Below are positions 1-8,655 of a stretch of 64,000 nt of DNA, piece after piece; within the stretch, counting starts at the first letter, position 1; the number at the start of each line of letters is the position of its first letter. Source of the DNA: Ruminococcaceae bacterium UBA1404 (GTDB lineage Bacteria; Bacillota; Clostridia; Oscillospirales; Ruminococcaceae). Position numbers and translations under genes: made by a program. A model generated the notes under the pieces. The model saw only the letters and a list, made by a program, of their open reading frames with translations. It ran no database searches and was not told where the DNA came from. The DNA lies in the NCBI GenBank assembly GCA_002305075.1, contig DBQC01000017.1, positions 74,711-138,710 on the forward strand, given 5' to 3'.

Positions 1-800
1 TCGTTGCCGCGCTCGCCGCAGCCCACATAGACCACAACCTCCACATCGCTCCACTTGGCCAGCTGGTGCTGAATAACCGTCTTGCCACTGCCAAAGGGGC
101 CGGGCACGCAGGCTGTGCCCCCCTTGGCAACGGGGAAAAATGTGTCGATAACCCGCTGGCCGGTGACCATGGGCTGGTTGGGATTAAGCTTTTGTTTAAC
201 CGGTCGGCGCACCCGCACCGGCCATTTTTGGAGCATGGTAAGCTCCTTGGTTTCGCCCTCGGGGGTGCGCAGGGTGGCAACGATGTCGGTCACCCTAAAG
301 TCGCCGGCTTTAATGTCCACAACCTCGCCTTCGACATCGGGAGGCACCATAATGCGGTGCTCGATGATGATGTTTTCCTGCACAACGCCAAGAATGTCGC
401 CGGAGGATACCTTATCCCCCACCTGCGCCCGGGGCTCAAAGGCCCACAGGCGCTCCCGGTCGAGGCTGGGTGCCGAGGCGCCCCGGGCGATAAAGTCGCC
501 GGTGGCCTCCCGCAGCTTCTCGAGCGGGCGCTGGATACCGTCGAACATAGTTTCAATCAGGCCGGGGCCCAGCTCCACCGAAAGGGGTTCGCCGTAGCTG
601 ACCACCGGCTCGCCAGGGCCCAGCATGGAAGTTTCTTCATAGACCTGGATGCTGGCCATATCGCCGCGCATCTCGATGATTTCACCAATAAGGTTTTGGG
701 CCGACACGCTGACCACATCGTAGATTTGCGCGTCCTGCATACCGCGGGCAACCACCAGCGGGCCCGAAACCTTTACTACTTCGCCTGTTCTCAAAAGCAC
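1..800 (-). CDS. ntpA: V-type ATP synthase catalytic subunit A (partial)
   Basis: Catalytic, nucleotide-binding subunit of the V1 head of a bacterial V/A-type ATPase. Only the first 266 codons are in the window; the C-terminal half lies beyond base 1. The N-terminal beta-barrel begins [17 protein letters not shown], followed by the A-subunit bulge (near [17 protein letters not shown]) and the P-loop GPFGSGKT at about residues 233-240, then the CGERGNE motif at the window edge. I chose the GTG at 800, six bases after GAGGGG; a TTG two codons later is possible but farther from the ribosome site. Last visible gene of the ntp operon, 42 bp after the F-subunit gene; subunits B and D would be expected next. 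Confidence 0.96.
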   Translation of the reverse strand, partial: MLLRTGEVVKVSGPLVVARGMQDAQIYDVVSVSAQNLIGEIIEMRGDMASIQVYEETSMLGPGEPVVSYGEPLSVELGPGLIETMFDGIQRPLEKLREATGDFIARGASAPSLDRERLWAFEPRAQVGDKVSSGDILGVVQENIIIEHRIMVPPDVEGEVVDIKAGDFRVTDIVATLRTPEGETKELTMLQKWPVRVRRPVKQKLNPNQPMVTGQRVIDTFFPVAKGGTACVPGPFGSGKTVIQHQLAKWSDVEVVVYVGCGERGN

Positions 801-842
801 TCGTCTCCCCTCTGGTCTGCCGGGTTCGGCAGCCGCTGAAAG

Positions 843-1163
843 TTAGTTGTCCAAGATGTTGATACCCACGGCCTTTTCCACATTATCTCGAATGCGCCCC
901 AGGCCGATGCCCAGAGAGCCGGTACTCGAGGGAATGAGGATAATGGCCGGGATCATTTGCCGCTTATAGCGGTCTATGGTCTCGCCAATGGTTTGGGCAA
1001 TTTGTTCGGTGATAAAGATGGCGCCGAACTGCTCTCTTGCCATTTTGTCGATCAGTCGACGGTTGTGCTCGGGGTCGTCGGCAATGGCGGGGTGAACCTC
1101 AAAGCCAAATGCCCTAAAGCACATTACAGTATCTCGGTCGCCCACAACGCCCACCTTATACAT
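843..1163 (-). CDS. ntpG: V-type ATP synthase subunit F
   Basis: Small central-stalk subunit of the V-type ATPase (106 residues, called F in most annotations and G in the Enterococcus ntp scheme). It starts MYKVGVVGDRDTVMCFRAFGF and has a Rossmann-like alpha/beta fold with the family pattern of a short GDxDTVxxFR N-terminus and a conserved FITEQIAQ segment near the middle. The ATG at 1163 overlaps the last 8 bases of ntpC, so translation is probably coupled. A longer in-frame reading extends upstream but lies inside ntpC and has no family similarity. Confidence 0.93.
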   Translation of the reverse strand: MYKVGVVGDRDTVMCFRAFGFEVHPAIADDPEHNRRLIDKMAREQFGAIFITEQIAQTIGETIDRYKRQMIPAIILIPSSTGSLGIGLGRIRDNVEKAVGINILDN

Positions 1164-2154
1164 AGTTCTCACGCAGCCTTTCCCGCAGCCGCTCGGGGCT
1201 GAGCTCGTTAATTTTGGCGGCCATAACCATGCGTATCTGCCGCAGCTCGTTCTCCTTGGCCACAAGATAGCCAAAAATCACCTCGGGGCCAAAAGCCACC
1301 CGCTTGGCAAGACGGGCCTGGTCAAGAAGGTCGTTATCCATCAGGCGTTCTAACACGGCAAAGCTGCCGGTGCGCTCGAAGGCCTCGATGCCCCGCTGGG
1401 CAACCTTGCCAAAGGGGCGGTAGTAAAAGGCCGCCGCCATGGCCGAGTAGCCCTTGGTAAACTGGTTAAGAAAATACTCCACGCTCTCCCCGCCACCCGG
1501 GCAGAGGGCGGTGGCCAGCACACCGGCCGGGTGGCCCATGCTTTTGGCCCGCAGGGTGGCAATAAGGTTATAGTAGTCGATCGAGCGGCGTATATAGTCC
1601 TCTATCAGCTGGCTGCCAAGCGCCTCGGCCAGTGCAAGCTGGCGGGCAAGCTGGGCCTTGTCTACCACTATGTCGATGGACTGGGGGTTGCCTGTTCGGC
1701 CATAAAGCTCGGCGGCCGCCTGGGCGGCAGACATGAGGTAATCGGGCAGCGTCCCCTCGCCTAATACGGCCTCGCGCAGAGCCTCGGCCGAGATGTCCCG
1801 CACCGATATGGGGGAATAAATCGCCGTGTCGTCGGCGCCGGCCAGCTTGGCCTTAAGGGCCGTTTTAAGGTTGTGGAACAGATAGCGGCAGGCCACAATA
1901 TCCACGGGTTGGGGCTCGTAGCTCAGCTCATAGCAAAACTCAAACAGCGCAGCTTGAGCCGGGCGCAGCACCTGCTCGTACTGCTCGGGATATTTAAGCT
2001 GAGAAAAATCGTAGGCAGCGGCCGCCCCGATCAGGCGCAGGGCCTCGGCGGCGCTGGGCGCGTCGGCAATGCGCTCGAGATCGGCCGTGGACAGTATGCG
2101 CTTTTCAAGGACGCGCAGCAGGCCGACAGTGGAAACATAATCCGGCTGGCTCAG
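1156..2154 (-). CDS. ntpC: V-type ATP synthase subunit C, apparent CTG start
   Basis: Funnel-shaped subunit that couples the central stalk to the membrane K ring. The 332-residue reading matches the usual C-subunit length (about 330), with the typical N-terminal helix pattern DYVSTVGLLRVLEKRILS and the late FxRTGSFAVLERLMDN region. No ATG, GTG or TTG lies between the in-frame stop at 2188-2190 and a GTG at 1971, and starting at 1971 would remove about 60 conserved residues. A CTG at 2154 sits 8 bases after a strong AAAGGAGG, so I take CTG as the start. It follows ntpE and overlaps ntpG by 8 bases. A sequencing error at the first codon is the main alternative. Confidence 0.85.
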   Translation of the reverse strand: MSQPDYVSTVGLLRVLEKRILSTADLERIADAPSAAEALRLIGAAAAYDFSQLKYPEQYEQVLRPAQAALFEFCYELSYEPQPVDIVACRYLFHNLKTALKAKLAGADDTAIYSPISVRDISAEALREAVLGEGTLPDYLMSAAQAAAELYGRTGNPQSIDIVVDKAQLARQLALAEALGSQLIEDYIRRSIDYYNLIATLRAKSMGHPAGVLATALCPGGGESVEYFLNQFTKGYSAMAAAFYYRPFGKVAQRGIEAFERTGSFAVLERLMDNDLLDQARLAKRVAFGPEVIFGYLVAKENELRQIRMVMAAKINELSPERLRERLRENYV

Positions 2155-2162
2155 GACGGTGG

Positions 2163-2170
2163 CCTCCTTT
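2163..2170 (-). promoter_or_regulatory. Ribosome binding site that fixes the ntpC start
   Basis: AAAGGAGG on the minus strand, eight bases before the CTG at 2154. It overlaps the 3' end of ntpE. Its strength and spacing are the reason for choosing the rare CTG over the downstream GTG. Confidence 0.75.
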
Positions 2171-2752
2171 CTAAAAAAGCTGATTTCTTAACTCGCCTTC
2201 TAGGCGATGGCGGTAGAATTCGATAAGGGCTCGGGCGGTGTTGTTCTGCTCGATGCCCTCCTTCTGGAGGATGAACCCTCCCTCGATAACCCGATTATCG
2301 TCCGAGAGCACAAGGTTGCCCCGGCGCCCCCGGGATTTTAAGTAGGCGTTTAGCTCACTTAGATCATCGATGCCGTATTTGGCCGGCAAGAGCAAAGCCT
2401 CACCGTCGGTGTCGAGCTCGGACAGGGCTTCTTTAAGATAGTCGATAAACGCCTCCCGAGGCATTGCGTTAAGCCGTGAGAGCGCCTCGGCAAATACTCG
2501 GTCGAGCATCTGACTCTTGGCCGATAACACCGCATCCCGCAGGGCGAGCCTCCGCTCGGCCACCAGTCGCTCGTAGCTGCGGTCGGCCTCCCGGTGGGCC
2601 TGCTCAATGAGCCTGTCGGCCTCGGCTTGGGCCTGACTGAGTGTCTGGGCACGCAGTTCGGCGGCCTGCTCCTCAGCATCAGCTAAGATGGCCTTGGCGC
2701 GGGCCTCGCCGTCGGCCAGGATTTTGGCCACCAGGTTTTCTAAACTAGACAA
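2171..2752 (-). CDS. ntpE: V-type ATP synthase subunit E
   Basis: Peripheral-stalk subunit that, with subunit H/G, holds the V1 head against the membrane part. The 193-residue protein has a long charged N-terminal helix rich in Ala, Glu and Arg (ARAKAILADAEEQAAELRAQ, residues about 18-37) and a globular C-terminal part ending with GGFILQKEGIEQNNT, where the family usually reads GGxIxxxxxxxxxNxT. The start is TTG at 2752, eleven bases after AAGGA. A GTG just upstream is out of frame. It lies 39 bp after ntpK. Confidence 0.93.
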   Translation of the reverse strand: MSSLENLVAKILADGEARAKAILADAEEQAAELRAQTLSQAQAEADRLIEQAHREADRSYERLVAERRLALRDAVLSAKSQMLDRVFAEALSRLNAMPREAFIDYLKEALSELDTDGEALLLPAKYGIDDLSELNAYLKSRGRRGNLVLSDDNRVIEGGFILQKEGIEQNNTARALIEFYRHRLEGELRNQLF

Positions 2753-2791
2753 GTCTGCTCACATCCTTCCGTTTGTGGGTGGGCAGTATGA

Positions 2792-3268
2792 TCATACACT
2801 GCCGTAGGTCACAAACAGCATGATGATGGAAGCCACAAAGCCCAGAATGGCGTAGGTCTCGACGATAGCTGCAAAGATGATGCCCTTGGTGGCGTGGCTG
2901 GGGTTTTTGGCAAGGATTTGCAGACCTGAAGTGGCCACCTCGGCCTGGCGCAGGGCAGACAGATAGCCCACAACGGCTACGGGCAGCGCCGCACAGAACA
3001 GGTAAAGACCCTGTGCAAGGTTTACGCCATCCACAAGCTTAAGCGCAATAAGAAAGCCGATGATAAAGCCATAAAGGCCCTGGGTGCCGGGCAGCAGCTG
3101 TAGAATAAGGGCTTGGCCGAACTTTTCTGGCTCCTCGGCGATGAGGCCGGCTGCGGCACGACCCACCATGCCTGTACCCGCCGACGAACCGATACCCGCT
3201 ACAAATACCGCAATGGCCGCACCCAAAATTGCGAGAATAACGCCGCCGTACTCCATGAAGAACTCCAT
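2792..3268 (-). CDS. ntpK: V-type ATP synthase proteolipid subunit K (Na+-binding type)
   Basis: Membrane rotor subunit, 158 residues, made of two fused helical hairpins (four membrane segments). Compared from memory with Enterococcus hirae NtpK, all five residues that coordinate Na+ are kept: L59, T62 and Q63 in QLLPGTQGLYG, Q108 in ALRQAEV, and the essential E137 in AAIVETYAILGF. Only the second hairpin carries the carboxylate, as in the 16-kDa type. Good ribosome site AGGAGGAGCAAATT before the ATG. It sits between ntpI and ntpE. By inference the enzyme moves Na+ rather than H+. Confidence 0.96.
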   Translation of the reverse strand: MEFFMEYGGVILAILGAAIAVFVAGIGSSAGTGMVGRAAAGLIAEEPEKFGQALILQLLPGTQGLYGFIIGFLIALKLVDGVNLAQGLYLFCAALPVAVVGYLSALRQAEVATSGLQILAKNPSHATKGIIFAAIVETYAILGFVASIIMLFVTYGSV

Positions 3269-3280
3269 AATTTGCTCCTC

Positions 3281-5254
3281 CTATTTCTCTACTTTTACAA
3301 ATTTATTTATGAGCCTTAAAGGGCGATAAGGCTTTCCGCCGCCCTCGTAAAACTTTCCGAAAAATTCCACATACATCAGTCGGCAGGTGTGCACATAAGC
3401 ACCCAGAGCCGCCAGGCCAAAGTTAAGCGCCTGTCCGACAATAAACACAAAGCCGCCCACCACAATTTTGCTCCAGCCCGGGAACATATCTACCATGAGG
3501 TTAAAGCTAAAGGCGATATAGGCTCCCGATAGCGCCAAAGCCGCAATGCGGGTGTAGGACACAAAGTCGCCCACATAGCTGGAAATACCGTATACAGCAT
3601 AGAGGCCGTTGCCCAGCTTGCCCGCTATGGAGGGGCTGGAGCGCCCCTGGGTGAGGGCAAGGCCCACAACACCGGCGATGAAGGCCCATTTGGCCCATTC
3701 GCTGTAAGGGGGGGGCAGCATACCGGACAGAGCAAGAATATAGCCAATGCCACCTATGAGGGTGATAATCCAAAACACCGAGTCGAACAGGGCGTCTAGG
3801 GGCTTGCCGTCCTTAAGCAGCATATAGCCCTTGACCCCGATGCCGAACAACACATGCACAACGCCCAACACAACCGAGGCGGCCAGCATGGTGACAATGT
3901 CCAGCGAGGAATCTAAAATGGCTTTTTTGGTGCCGTCGGGCATCGTGATGGGGGTAAATACAGCGTATCCGAAAAATCCGCCGTAGAGTGCGCCGCCCAC
4001 CAGTGTGCCAAAGCCCAGACACATAAAGAGCCGCATAAACTGCTTAGTACCCTCGGACAGCTTAAAGAGCTTTAGGGCCAGCAAAGTGCCCAGCACCAGT
4101 AAGAGCCCGTAGGCCATATCCCCCACCATAAGGCCAAAGAAAAAGGTGTAAAAGGGCGCCACCACGGCGGTGGGGTCTATTTCGCCGTATTTGGGCAGGG
4201 CATACATCTCCACAATGCTCTCGAAGGGGGCCACCAGCGGGTTGTTTTTGAGTTTGATAGGCACTTCCTCGCTGTCGACCGGCACTTCTTCCAGTTTGTA
4301 GTAGCAGGTATCGCCACAGCAATCGGTCACAATGTCCACAAAAGCATCGACCTGATCGTCGGGCAGCCAGCCCTCGCAGAGCACCACGCTGCGGCTTTTT
4401 AAAAAGCTGCGGCTGGTCTCGGCCCGGGCGGCCAGGGTTTCGTACCAGTCGAGCAATGTGCGCAAATCGTCGCAGTGAACAGCCAGCGCCTTCATGGTGG
4501 CCTTGGCCTCGGTCTCGGCCGCTTGGCAGGCAGCAAGCTGAGCCTTGCTTTCTACAATCAGCCTTTCGGGCAGCCCCTCAAAGCCGGGACTTATGCGGGT
4601 GAGCCCCAGAGCCCTGAGCTGCTCATTAACCGGGCTGAGCTGGTCCTTGGGTATGATAAGCAAAAGCAGTGCATCTTCTTTTATTTGGCCGACTATCTCG
4701 GTATAAACCGCCGGGAAGTGGCTGCTTAGGGTGGTGATCAGCCCGTCGAGCACAGCCCGGTTGACAAGGCCGAACAAGGCCTCTGTCGTGCGTAGGGTGG
4801 ACAGCGCCTCGGTGGAGACATCCAGCCGCTCCCAGACCCGCAGCTCCTCGATAAAGGCCTGCAGCCGAGCAGCCTCCTGCTTCATAGCCGAGATGGTGTC
4901 GTCGGCCTGCTTGAGCGCCGTGCATACAGTTCTGCGGTCAAAGCGCTCCGCAAAGCCGCAAAACTCTTCGTAGGACAATGTTGGCGGCTCGGCCCGCAGG
5001 GCCTTTAGGCCGGTGGGGCGCATATCATAGGGCGCAAGCTTTTGAAGTGCAAAGCGCACTTGCGCCATCTCGGTATCCAAATCGACCTCGGTTTGGTCGG
5101 GGCCGTCTCTCCGCATAAAATCGTGTATGGCCTCGTCCTCCGGGTCTAAGCTGTGAAAGTGCACCTGTTCGAAGCGCTGCAGCGCACCTATGAGCTCAGC
5201 CTTTTTTTCCTCGGGGAACAAAAGGCTAAAATGCCGCATTTTAACGATGGCCAT
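3281..5254 (-). CDS. ntpI: V-type ATP synthase subunit I
   Basis: Large membrane stator subunit (657 residues), related to eukaryotic Vph1/subunit a, that forms the ion half-channels next to the K ring. The first roughly 340 residues are soluble and largely helical with coiled-coil stretches (region about 200-290, many Ala, Glu, Lys). The C-terminal half has about seven to eight membrane segments starting near FYTFFFGLMVGDMAYG, a motif typical of subunit I. Start ATG at 5254, overlapping the end of the upstream subunit H gene by 14 bases; the K gene follows after 12 bp. Confidence 0.95.
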   Translation of the reverse strand: MAIVKMRHFSLLFPEEKKAELIGALQRFEQVHFHSLDPEDEAIHDFMRRDGPDQTEVDLDTEMAQVRFALQKLAPYDMRPTGLKALRAEPPTLSYEEFCGFAERFDRRTVCTALKQADDTISAMKQEAARLQAFIEELRVWERLDVSTEALSTLRTTEALFGLVNRAVLDGLITTLSSHFPAVYTEIVGQIKEDALLLLIIPKDQLSPVNEQLRALGLTRISPGFEGLPERLIVESKAQLAACQAAETEAKATMKALAVHCDDLRTLLDWYETLAARAETSRSFLKSRSVVLCEGWLPDDQVDAFVDIVTDCCGDTCYYKLEEVPVDSEEVPIKLKNNPLVAPFESIVEMYALPKYGEIDPTAVVAPFYTFFFGLMVGDMAYGLLLVLGTLLALKLFKLSEGTKQFMRLFMCLGFGTLVGGALYGGFFGYAVFTPITMPDGTKKAILDSSLDIVTMLAASVVLGVVHVLFGIGVKGYMLLKDGKPLDALFDSVFWIITLIGGIGYILALSGMLPPPYSEWAKWAFIAGVVGLALTQGRSSPSIAGKLGNGLYAVYGISSYVGDFVSYTRIAALALSGAYIAFSFNLMVDMFPGWSKIVVGGFVFIVGQALNFGLAALGAYVHTCRLMYVEFFGKFYEGGGKPYRPLRLINKFVKVEK

Positions 5255-5567
5255 CGGGCTTCACAATCCTTTCGATCACCTGAGCAACCGCCGCCTCAAA
5301 TCGGCCCTCCTCGGGCGATAGAATGCGCGCCATCTCGGCATCGGCCTCCTTGGCCAGCTCGGCGCAATAGGTTTCGGCACGGGCCTCGGCCTCTTTTATC
5401 AGGCGATGCCGCTCGGCCTCGGCCTCGGCAAGCAAAGTGGCGGCGGCCTGTTCAGCCTCCTTGGCGGCCTGTGCGAGGCGCTCCTTAGCCTGGACCCCCG
5501 CTCGGCGAACAAGCTCGCCGGCCTGAGCCTCGGCCTCTTTAATCCTTTGTAGTGCCTGTGCTGCCAT
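5241..5567 (-). CDS. V-type ATP synthase peripheral stalk subunit H/G
   Basis: First gene of the ntp operon. The 108-residue product is an almost uninterrupted charged coiled coil (EAEAQAGELVRRAGVQAKER, then many Ala-Glu-Lys heptads to about residue 85), as expected for the AhaH/NtpF-type stalk partner of subunit E. The name differs between naming schemes (H, G or NtpF), so I give no symbol. Start ATG at 5567 after GGGGGTGAACCT; the promoter is about 70 bp upstream. Composition is strongly biased (Ala, Glu), so assignment rests mainly on operon position. Confidence 0.85.
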   Translation of the reverse strand: MAAQALQRIKEAEAQAGELVRRAGVQAKERLAQAAKEAEQAAATLLAEAEAERHRLIKEAEARAETYCAELAKEADAEMARILSPEEGRFEAAVAQVIERIVKPDGHR

Positions 5568-5637
5568 AGGTTCACCCCCTGTTTTTTGTTAATTCTTTAT
5601 TAATAATCTATGACTATTATAATAACATACTCTTGAT

Positions 5638-5666
5638 ATTATATAAAACAACAAATAATATCTCAA
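5638..5666 (-). promoter_or_regulatory. Promoter of the ntp (V-ATPase) operon
   Basis: On the minus strand TTGAGA (5661-5666), 17 bp, TATAAT (5638-5643). Both boxes and spacing fit a housekeeping sigma-A promoter, in an AT-rich stretch that contrasts with the GC-rich genes. The transcript would start near 5631 and reach the first ATG at 5567. Confidence 0.8.
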
Positions 5667-5780
5667 CTAGGAAACGGTAAAACTGTGCTTTTTTATGAAA
5701 TCCACAAAAACCTTGGTAAGCTTTTGGCTAAAAGGTTTGGTTTCGTTATTGTGCTGTCAGATTAGCGCCCTGAAATGCCC

Positions 5781-5817
5781 AAAAAATAACATTCCCCGGC
5801 GTAAAACCGGGGGATGT
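5781..5817 (-). terminator. Terminator after the MacB-like permease
   Basis: An 11-bp stem (ACATCCCCCGG pairing with CCGGGGAATGT, one G-T pair) with a 7-base loop, followed on the minus strand by TTATTTTTT. It lies 20 bp after the stop of the permease gene and ends the adaptor-permease transcript before the ntp promoter region. Confidence 0.85.
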
Positions 5818-5836
5818 GGGATATATTGGGGGTGCT

Positions 5837-7039
5837 TTAGTCGTGGCGCAGGGCATCGATGGGGCTGAGCCTGGCGGCCTTGCGGGCCGGGTAAACGCCA
5901 AACACCAGTCCTACACCTATGGAGAAGGCCACAGCAAAGCTGATGGTGGTCAAGTCGTAGAGTGGGGCTACGCCAATAAGCTGCCCCACCACGGCCGAGG
6001 CGATGTAGCCCAGTACAATGCCGATAACCCCGCCAAAAAAGGTGAGGATAGCCGACTCGGTGAGAAACTGAAACTGAATGGCCCCAATTTTTGCCCCGAG
6101 TGCCTTGCGAATGCCTATTTCTCGGGTGCGCTCGGTGACCGACACCAGCATAATGTTCATCACGCCGATGCCGCCTACCAAGAGCGAAATGGCCGCCACC
6201 GAGGTAATAAACAGCTGCACCATGGTGATGATGCTGTTGACCGAATCCATTTCCGACAGGAAGTTGGTGGGTTGATAGACATCCCGGCCGGCGTTGTTGT
6301 GTCGGGTTTCCAGCATGGTGACTGCATTGTTACCCACCAGCTCGGTGACATCCTTGTTTTCGGCCATCAAAGTAATCTGGCTAAAAGTCGGGGATCTATC
6401 GATAATCTGGGAAAAGGTGGTGATGGGCATATAGACATAGCCCATCTGATCGAAGTTGACAAAGGGATCCTCCCGGGGGGCCTGAACGCCCACGATGGTA
6501 AGCCGAGCCCGTCCGCCCAAAAAGCTGAGGTCCAGCTTTTCGCCCACCACATCGGTGTGGCCAAAGATGCTCAGGGCGGCAAACTCGTCGACAAAGGCCA
6601 CCTGACGGCTGGCATCCAGCTCCTCCTCGGTATAAAAGCGTCCGCCGCTCATTTTAAGGCTCTGGATGGTGGCAATATCGGTGGTACCGGCGATCACCAC
6701 ACAGTCCACACTCTCGTTGTCCACCGACTGGGCCTGCGCCCAGGACTGATAAAGCGGCGAGATGTAACGCACGCCGGGCACCCGGTCCCGGATGGCGCGG
6801 ATGTCCTCCATGGTGATGTAGTCGGTGCTCTCGGCCTCGTCGCTGCGCACATTAATCATGAGCACTGTGCTGCCCAACTCTTCAAACTGGCTCACCATAA
6901 AATGGCGAGCACCGCCGCCCACCGAAATGACCGTGATGACGCTGAAAATGCCAATGATGATGCCCAACATGGTAAGAAAGGTACGCATCTTGTTAGAGCG
7001 GATGCTCTCTATGGCCATTTTAATATTGTCTATAAACAT
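5837..7039 (-). CDS. MacB-like ABC transporter permease (FtsX domain)
   Basis: Membrane component of a MacAB-type ABC exporter, 400 residues. An N-terminal helix (about residues 20-42) is followed by a large extracytoplasmic MacB periplasmic core-type domain (about 45-270) and three C-terminal FtsX-type helices; SVTERTREIGIRKALGA at about 300-316 is the usual cytoplasmic motif before the last helices, and VYPARKAARLSPIDALR is the classic C-terminus. ATG at 7039. It has no nucleotide-binding domain of its own and no ATPase gene in its own operon; the divergent ATPase at 8656-9552 is the obvious partner. Substrate unknown. Confidence 0.9.
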   Translation of the reverse strand: MFIDNIKMAIESIRSNKMRTFLTMLGIIIGIFSVITVISVGGGARHFMVSQFEELGSTVLMINVRSDEAESTDYITMEDIRAIRDRVPGVRYISPLYQSWAQAQSVDNESVDCVVIAGTTDIATIQSLKMSGGRFYTEEELDASRQVAFVDEFAALSIFGHTDVVGEKLDLSFLGGRARLTIVGVQAPREDPFVNFDQMGYVYMPITTFSQIIDRSPTFSQITLMAENKDVTELVGNNAVTMLETRHNNAGRDVYQPTNFLSEMDSVNSIITMVQLFITSVAAISLLVGGIGVMNIMLVSVTERTREIGIRKALGAKIGAIQFQFLTESAILTFFGGVIGIVLGYIASAVVGQLIGVAPLYDLTTISFAVAFSIGVGLVFGVYPARKAARLSPIDALRHD

Positions 7040-7070
7040 GACTTATCCCCTTTCGTCCGGCTTTGTATCA

Positions 7071-8342
7071 TCATGCCTGAGAAGGGGTCTGGGCCGGATA
7101 GTCCGAGGCGGTCAGTTCGGGCAGGCACTGGGTGATGTAATCGATGTCGGCAGGGATGGTGCGCACCACCATGGCGCCGGGCTCCAGACCCTCGAGCACC
7201 TCGATATAAAGGTCGGAGGAGTGGCCGGCCGTGATGCGGGTTCGAACGGGCTTATACAACCCCTCGCTCTCGGGGATGGGGGTTAGCACATAGCAGTAGC
7301 GGCCGGTCCGGTCGCTTTTTACCGCCTCGATGGGCAGCGTAAGCTGGTCGTCCGACTGATAGATCAGCACATCGAGGTCGGCCTCGAGGCCGGGGATAAA
7401 GTACTGGTCGGGATTATCCACGGTGACCTCAATCTCCACCGTATTGCCCTCGCTGGCCACGCTGCCAATTTGGCTGACGCTGCCGGTGTAGCGGTTGCGT
7501 CCCACGGTGACGGCCACGCTCTGGCCCAACTCGATGTGGGGAAAATCGTAGCGGCCCACATTAAACACCACAACATTGTTCTCGGTGCGGCGAATCGCAC
7601 AGGCCAGCACACCCTTTTGCACCGTGCCATAATCGGTGACGCCCAGGATTTCAATCACGCCGTCGAAGGGTGCCACAATATTGGCGGGCAGCTTTTCTAC
7701 CTCTCGGCGAGCCGTCTCATAATTTAGGCGCGCCTCCTCGAGCTGGATGGTGAGAATTTGAATGGCCTCGTCGGTGGGGACAGTGTTCTCTCTAGCCTTT
7801 ACCTGCTTTTCGTAGGAATCGGCCATGTCGTAGTAATATTCGTAGCGAGCCCGGTCAGCGGGATCGCCGGTGGTGTTGTAGTTGTCGTAGTAGCGGTCGC
7901 GCTGCTTTCGGGCTTCGGCCAGGTCGTAGCGCAGGTCGGCCAGGTCGTCCATGGCGTTAAAGTACTGAATTTCGGCGTCCTTGATAGAGAGGCGAACGCG
8001 CTCGTAAGCCAGTTCGGCCAGCTCGAGGTTGGCCAAAGTTTGGGTGTGGTCAAAACGCACAATTAAATCCCCGGCCTTTACAAGGTCGCCCCGCTTAAAG
8101 TGCACAGTATCCACCGTGGTGGTGGTGCCTATGTAGTACTCTCTAAGCTCGCCCTGATCAATGCGGCCACTGGTGGCGATATAGCTTTCGATGGGCCGTA
8201 TTTCCGCTGTGTCGGCAGTCAGAATGCGGGGCGCACGGGACATGGCAAATCCGCGGTAGCCCAAAACGGCCAGTACCAGCGCCACCGCGCCGAGTATCAG
8301 CCATTTTTTCTTGCCTTTGGTACGGGTTTTGGTCTGGGTCAA
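7071..8342 (-). CDS. MacA/HlyD-type membrane fusion (adaptor) protein
   Basis: Adaptor that links an ABC exporter to the cell exterior. The 423-residue protein has one N-terminal membrane anchor (WLILGAVALVLAVLGYRGF, about 14-32), a barrel-sandwich/lipoyl half (VHFKRGDLVKAGDLIVRFDH), a helical hairpin (about 110-200), the second lipoyl half (LPANIVAPFDGVIEILGV) and beta-barrel domains. The start is TTG at 8342, after GGGGG with 8 bases; a typical promoter lies just upstream. The permease gene follows 31 bp later. The usual name in Gram-positives is efflux RND transporter periplasmic adaptor subunit, though there is no outer membrane here. Confidence 0.9.
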   Translation of the reverse strand: MTQTKTRTKGKKKWLILGAVALVLAVLGYRGFAMSRAPRILTADTAEIRPIESYIATSGRIDQGELREYYIGTTTTVDTVHFKRGDLVKAGDLIVRFDHTQTLANLELAELAYERVRLSIKDAEIQYFNAMDDLADLRYDLAEARKQRDRYYDNYNTTGDPADRARYEYYYDMADSYEKQVKARENTVPTDEAIQILTIQLEEARLNYETARREVEKLPANIVAPFDGVIEILGVTDYGTVQKGVLACAIRRTENNVVVFNVGRYDFPHIELGQSVAVTVGRNRYTGSVSQIGSVASEGNTVEIEVTVDNPDQYFIPGLEADLDVLIYQSDDQLTLPIEAVKSDRTGRYCYVLTPIPESEGLYKPVRTRITAGHSSDLYIEVLEGLEPGAMVVRTIPADIDYITQCLPELTASDYPAQTPSQA

Positions 8343-8373
8343 ATTGGTTTCCCCCTTGTATTACATTATTAAG

Positions 8374-8401
8374 ATTATAATACAATTTGCGCATAGTTCA
8401 A
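8374..8401 (-). promoter_or_regulatory. Promoter of the adaptor-permease operon
   Basis: Minus-strand TTGAAC (8396-8401), 16 bp, TATAAT (8374-8379), ending about 32 bp before the TTG start of the adaptor gene. It is back to back with the plus-strand promoter at 8491-8519. Confidence 0.75.
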
Positions 8402-8490
8402 TAGCAAATTCTTAAAACTCGGGCAGAAATACGGCTCTATGTTCCACAAATTGAGTATCAATAGGCCGGTTACCTTTGTCCATTAAGTGT

Positions 8491-8519
8491 TTGCTTAAGG
8501 CCGGTGCAAGCGCTATAAT
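8491..8519 (+). promoter_or_regulatory. Promoter of the ATPase/exported protein/permease operon
   Basis: TTGCTT (8491-8496), 17 bp, TATAAT (8514-8519). The untranslated leader would be about 130 nt to the TTG start at 8656. Apart from the two divergent promoters I see nothing else in the 8343-8655 gap. Confidence 0.75.
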
Positions 8520-8655
8520 GGAAATATCTATACTCGGGCGGGGCGCCGGGCGAATTGATGATAATCAGAGATTTTTAAGCTTGGCCGCCGGATTTGGCAT
8601 TAAAACACCCCGCTAACTGCACTAATGTTAAAGTGAACAAAAGGGTGGTGCGAAT

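Noticed and set aside
1971..1973. GTG at 1971 as the ntpC start
   Set aside because: It has no ribosome site and would remove about 60 conserved N-terminal residues present in frame upstream.
5816..7135. Long open plus-strand frame (439 codons)
   Set aside because: Exact antisense of the MacB-like permease; the product has no fold-like pattern, is rich in His and Gly, and has no proper ribosome site.
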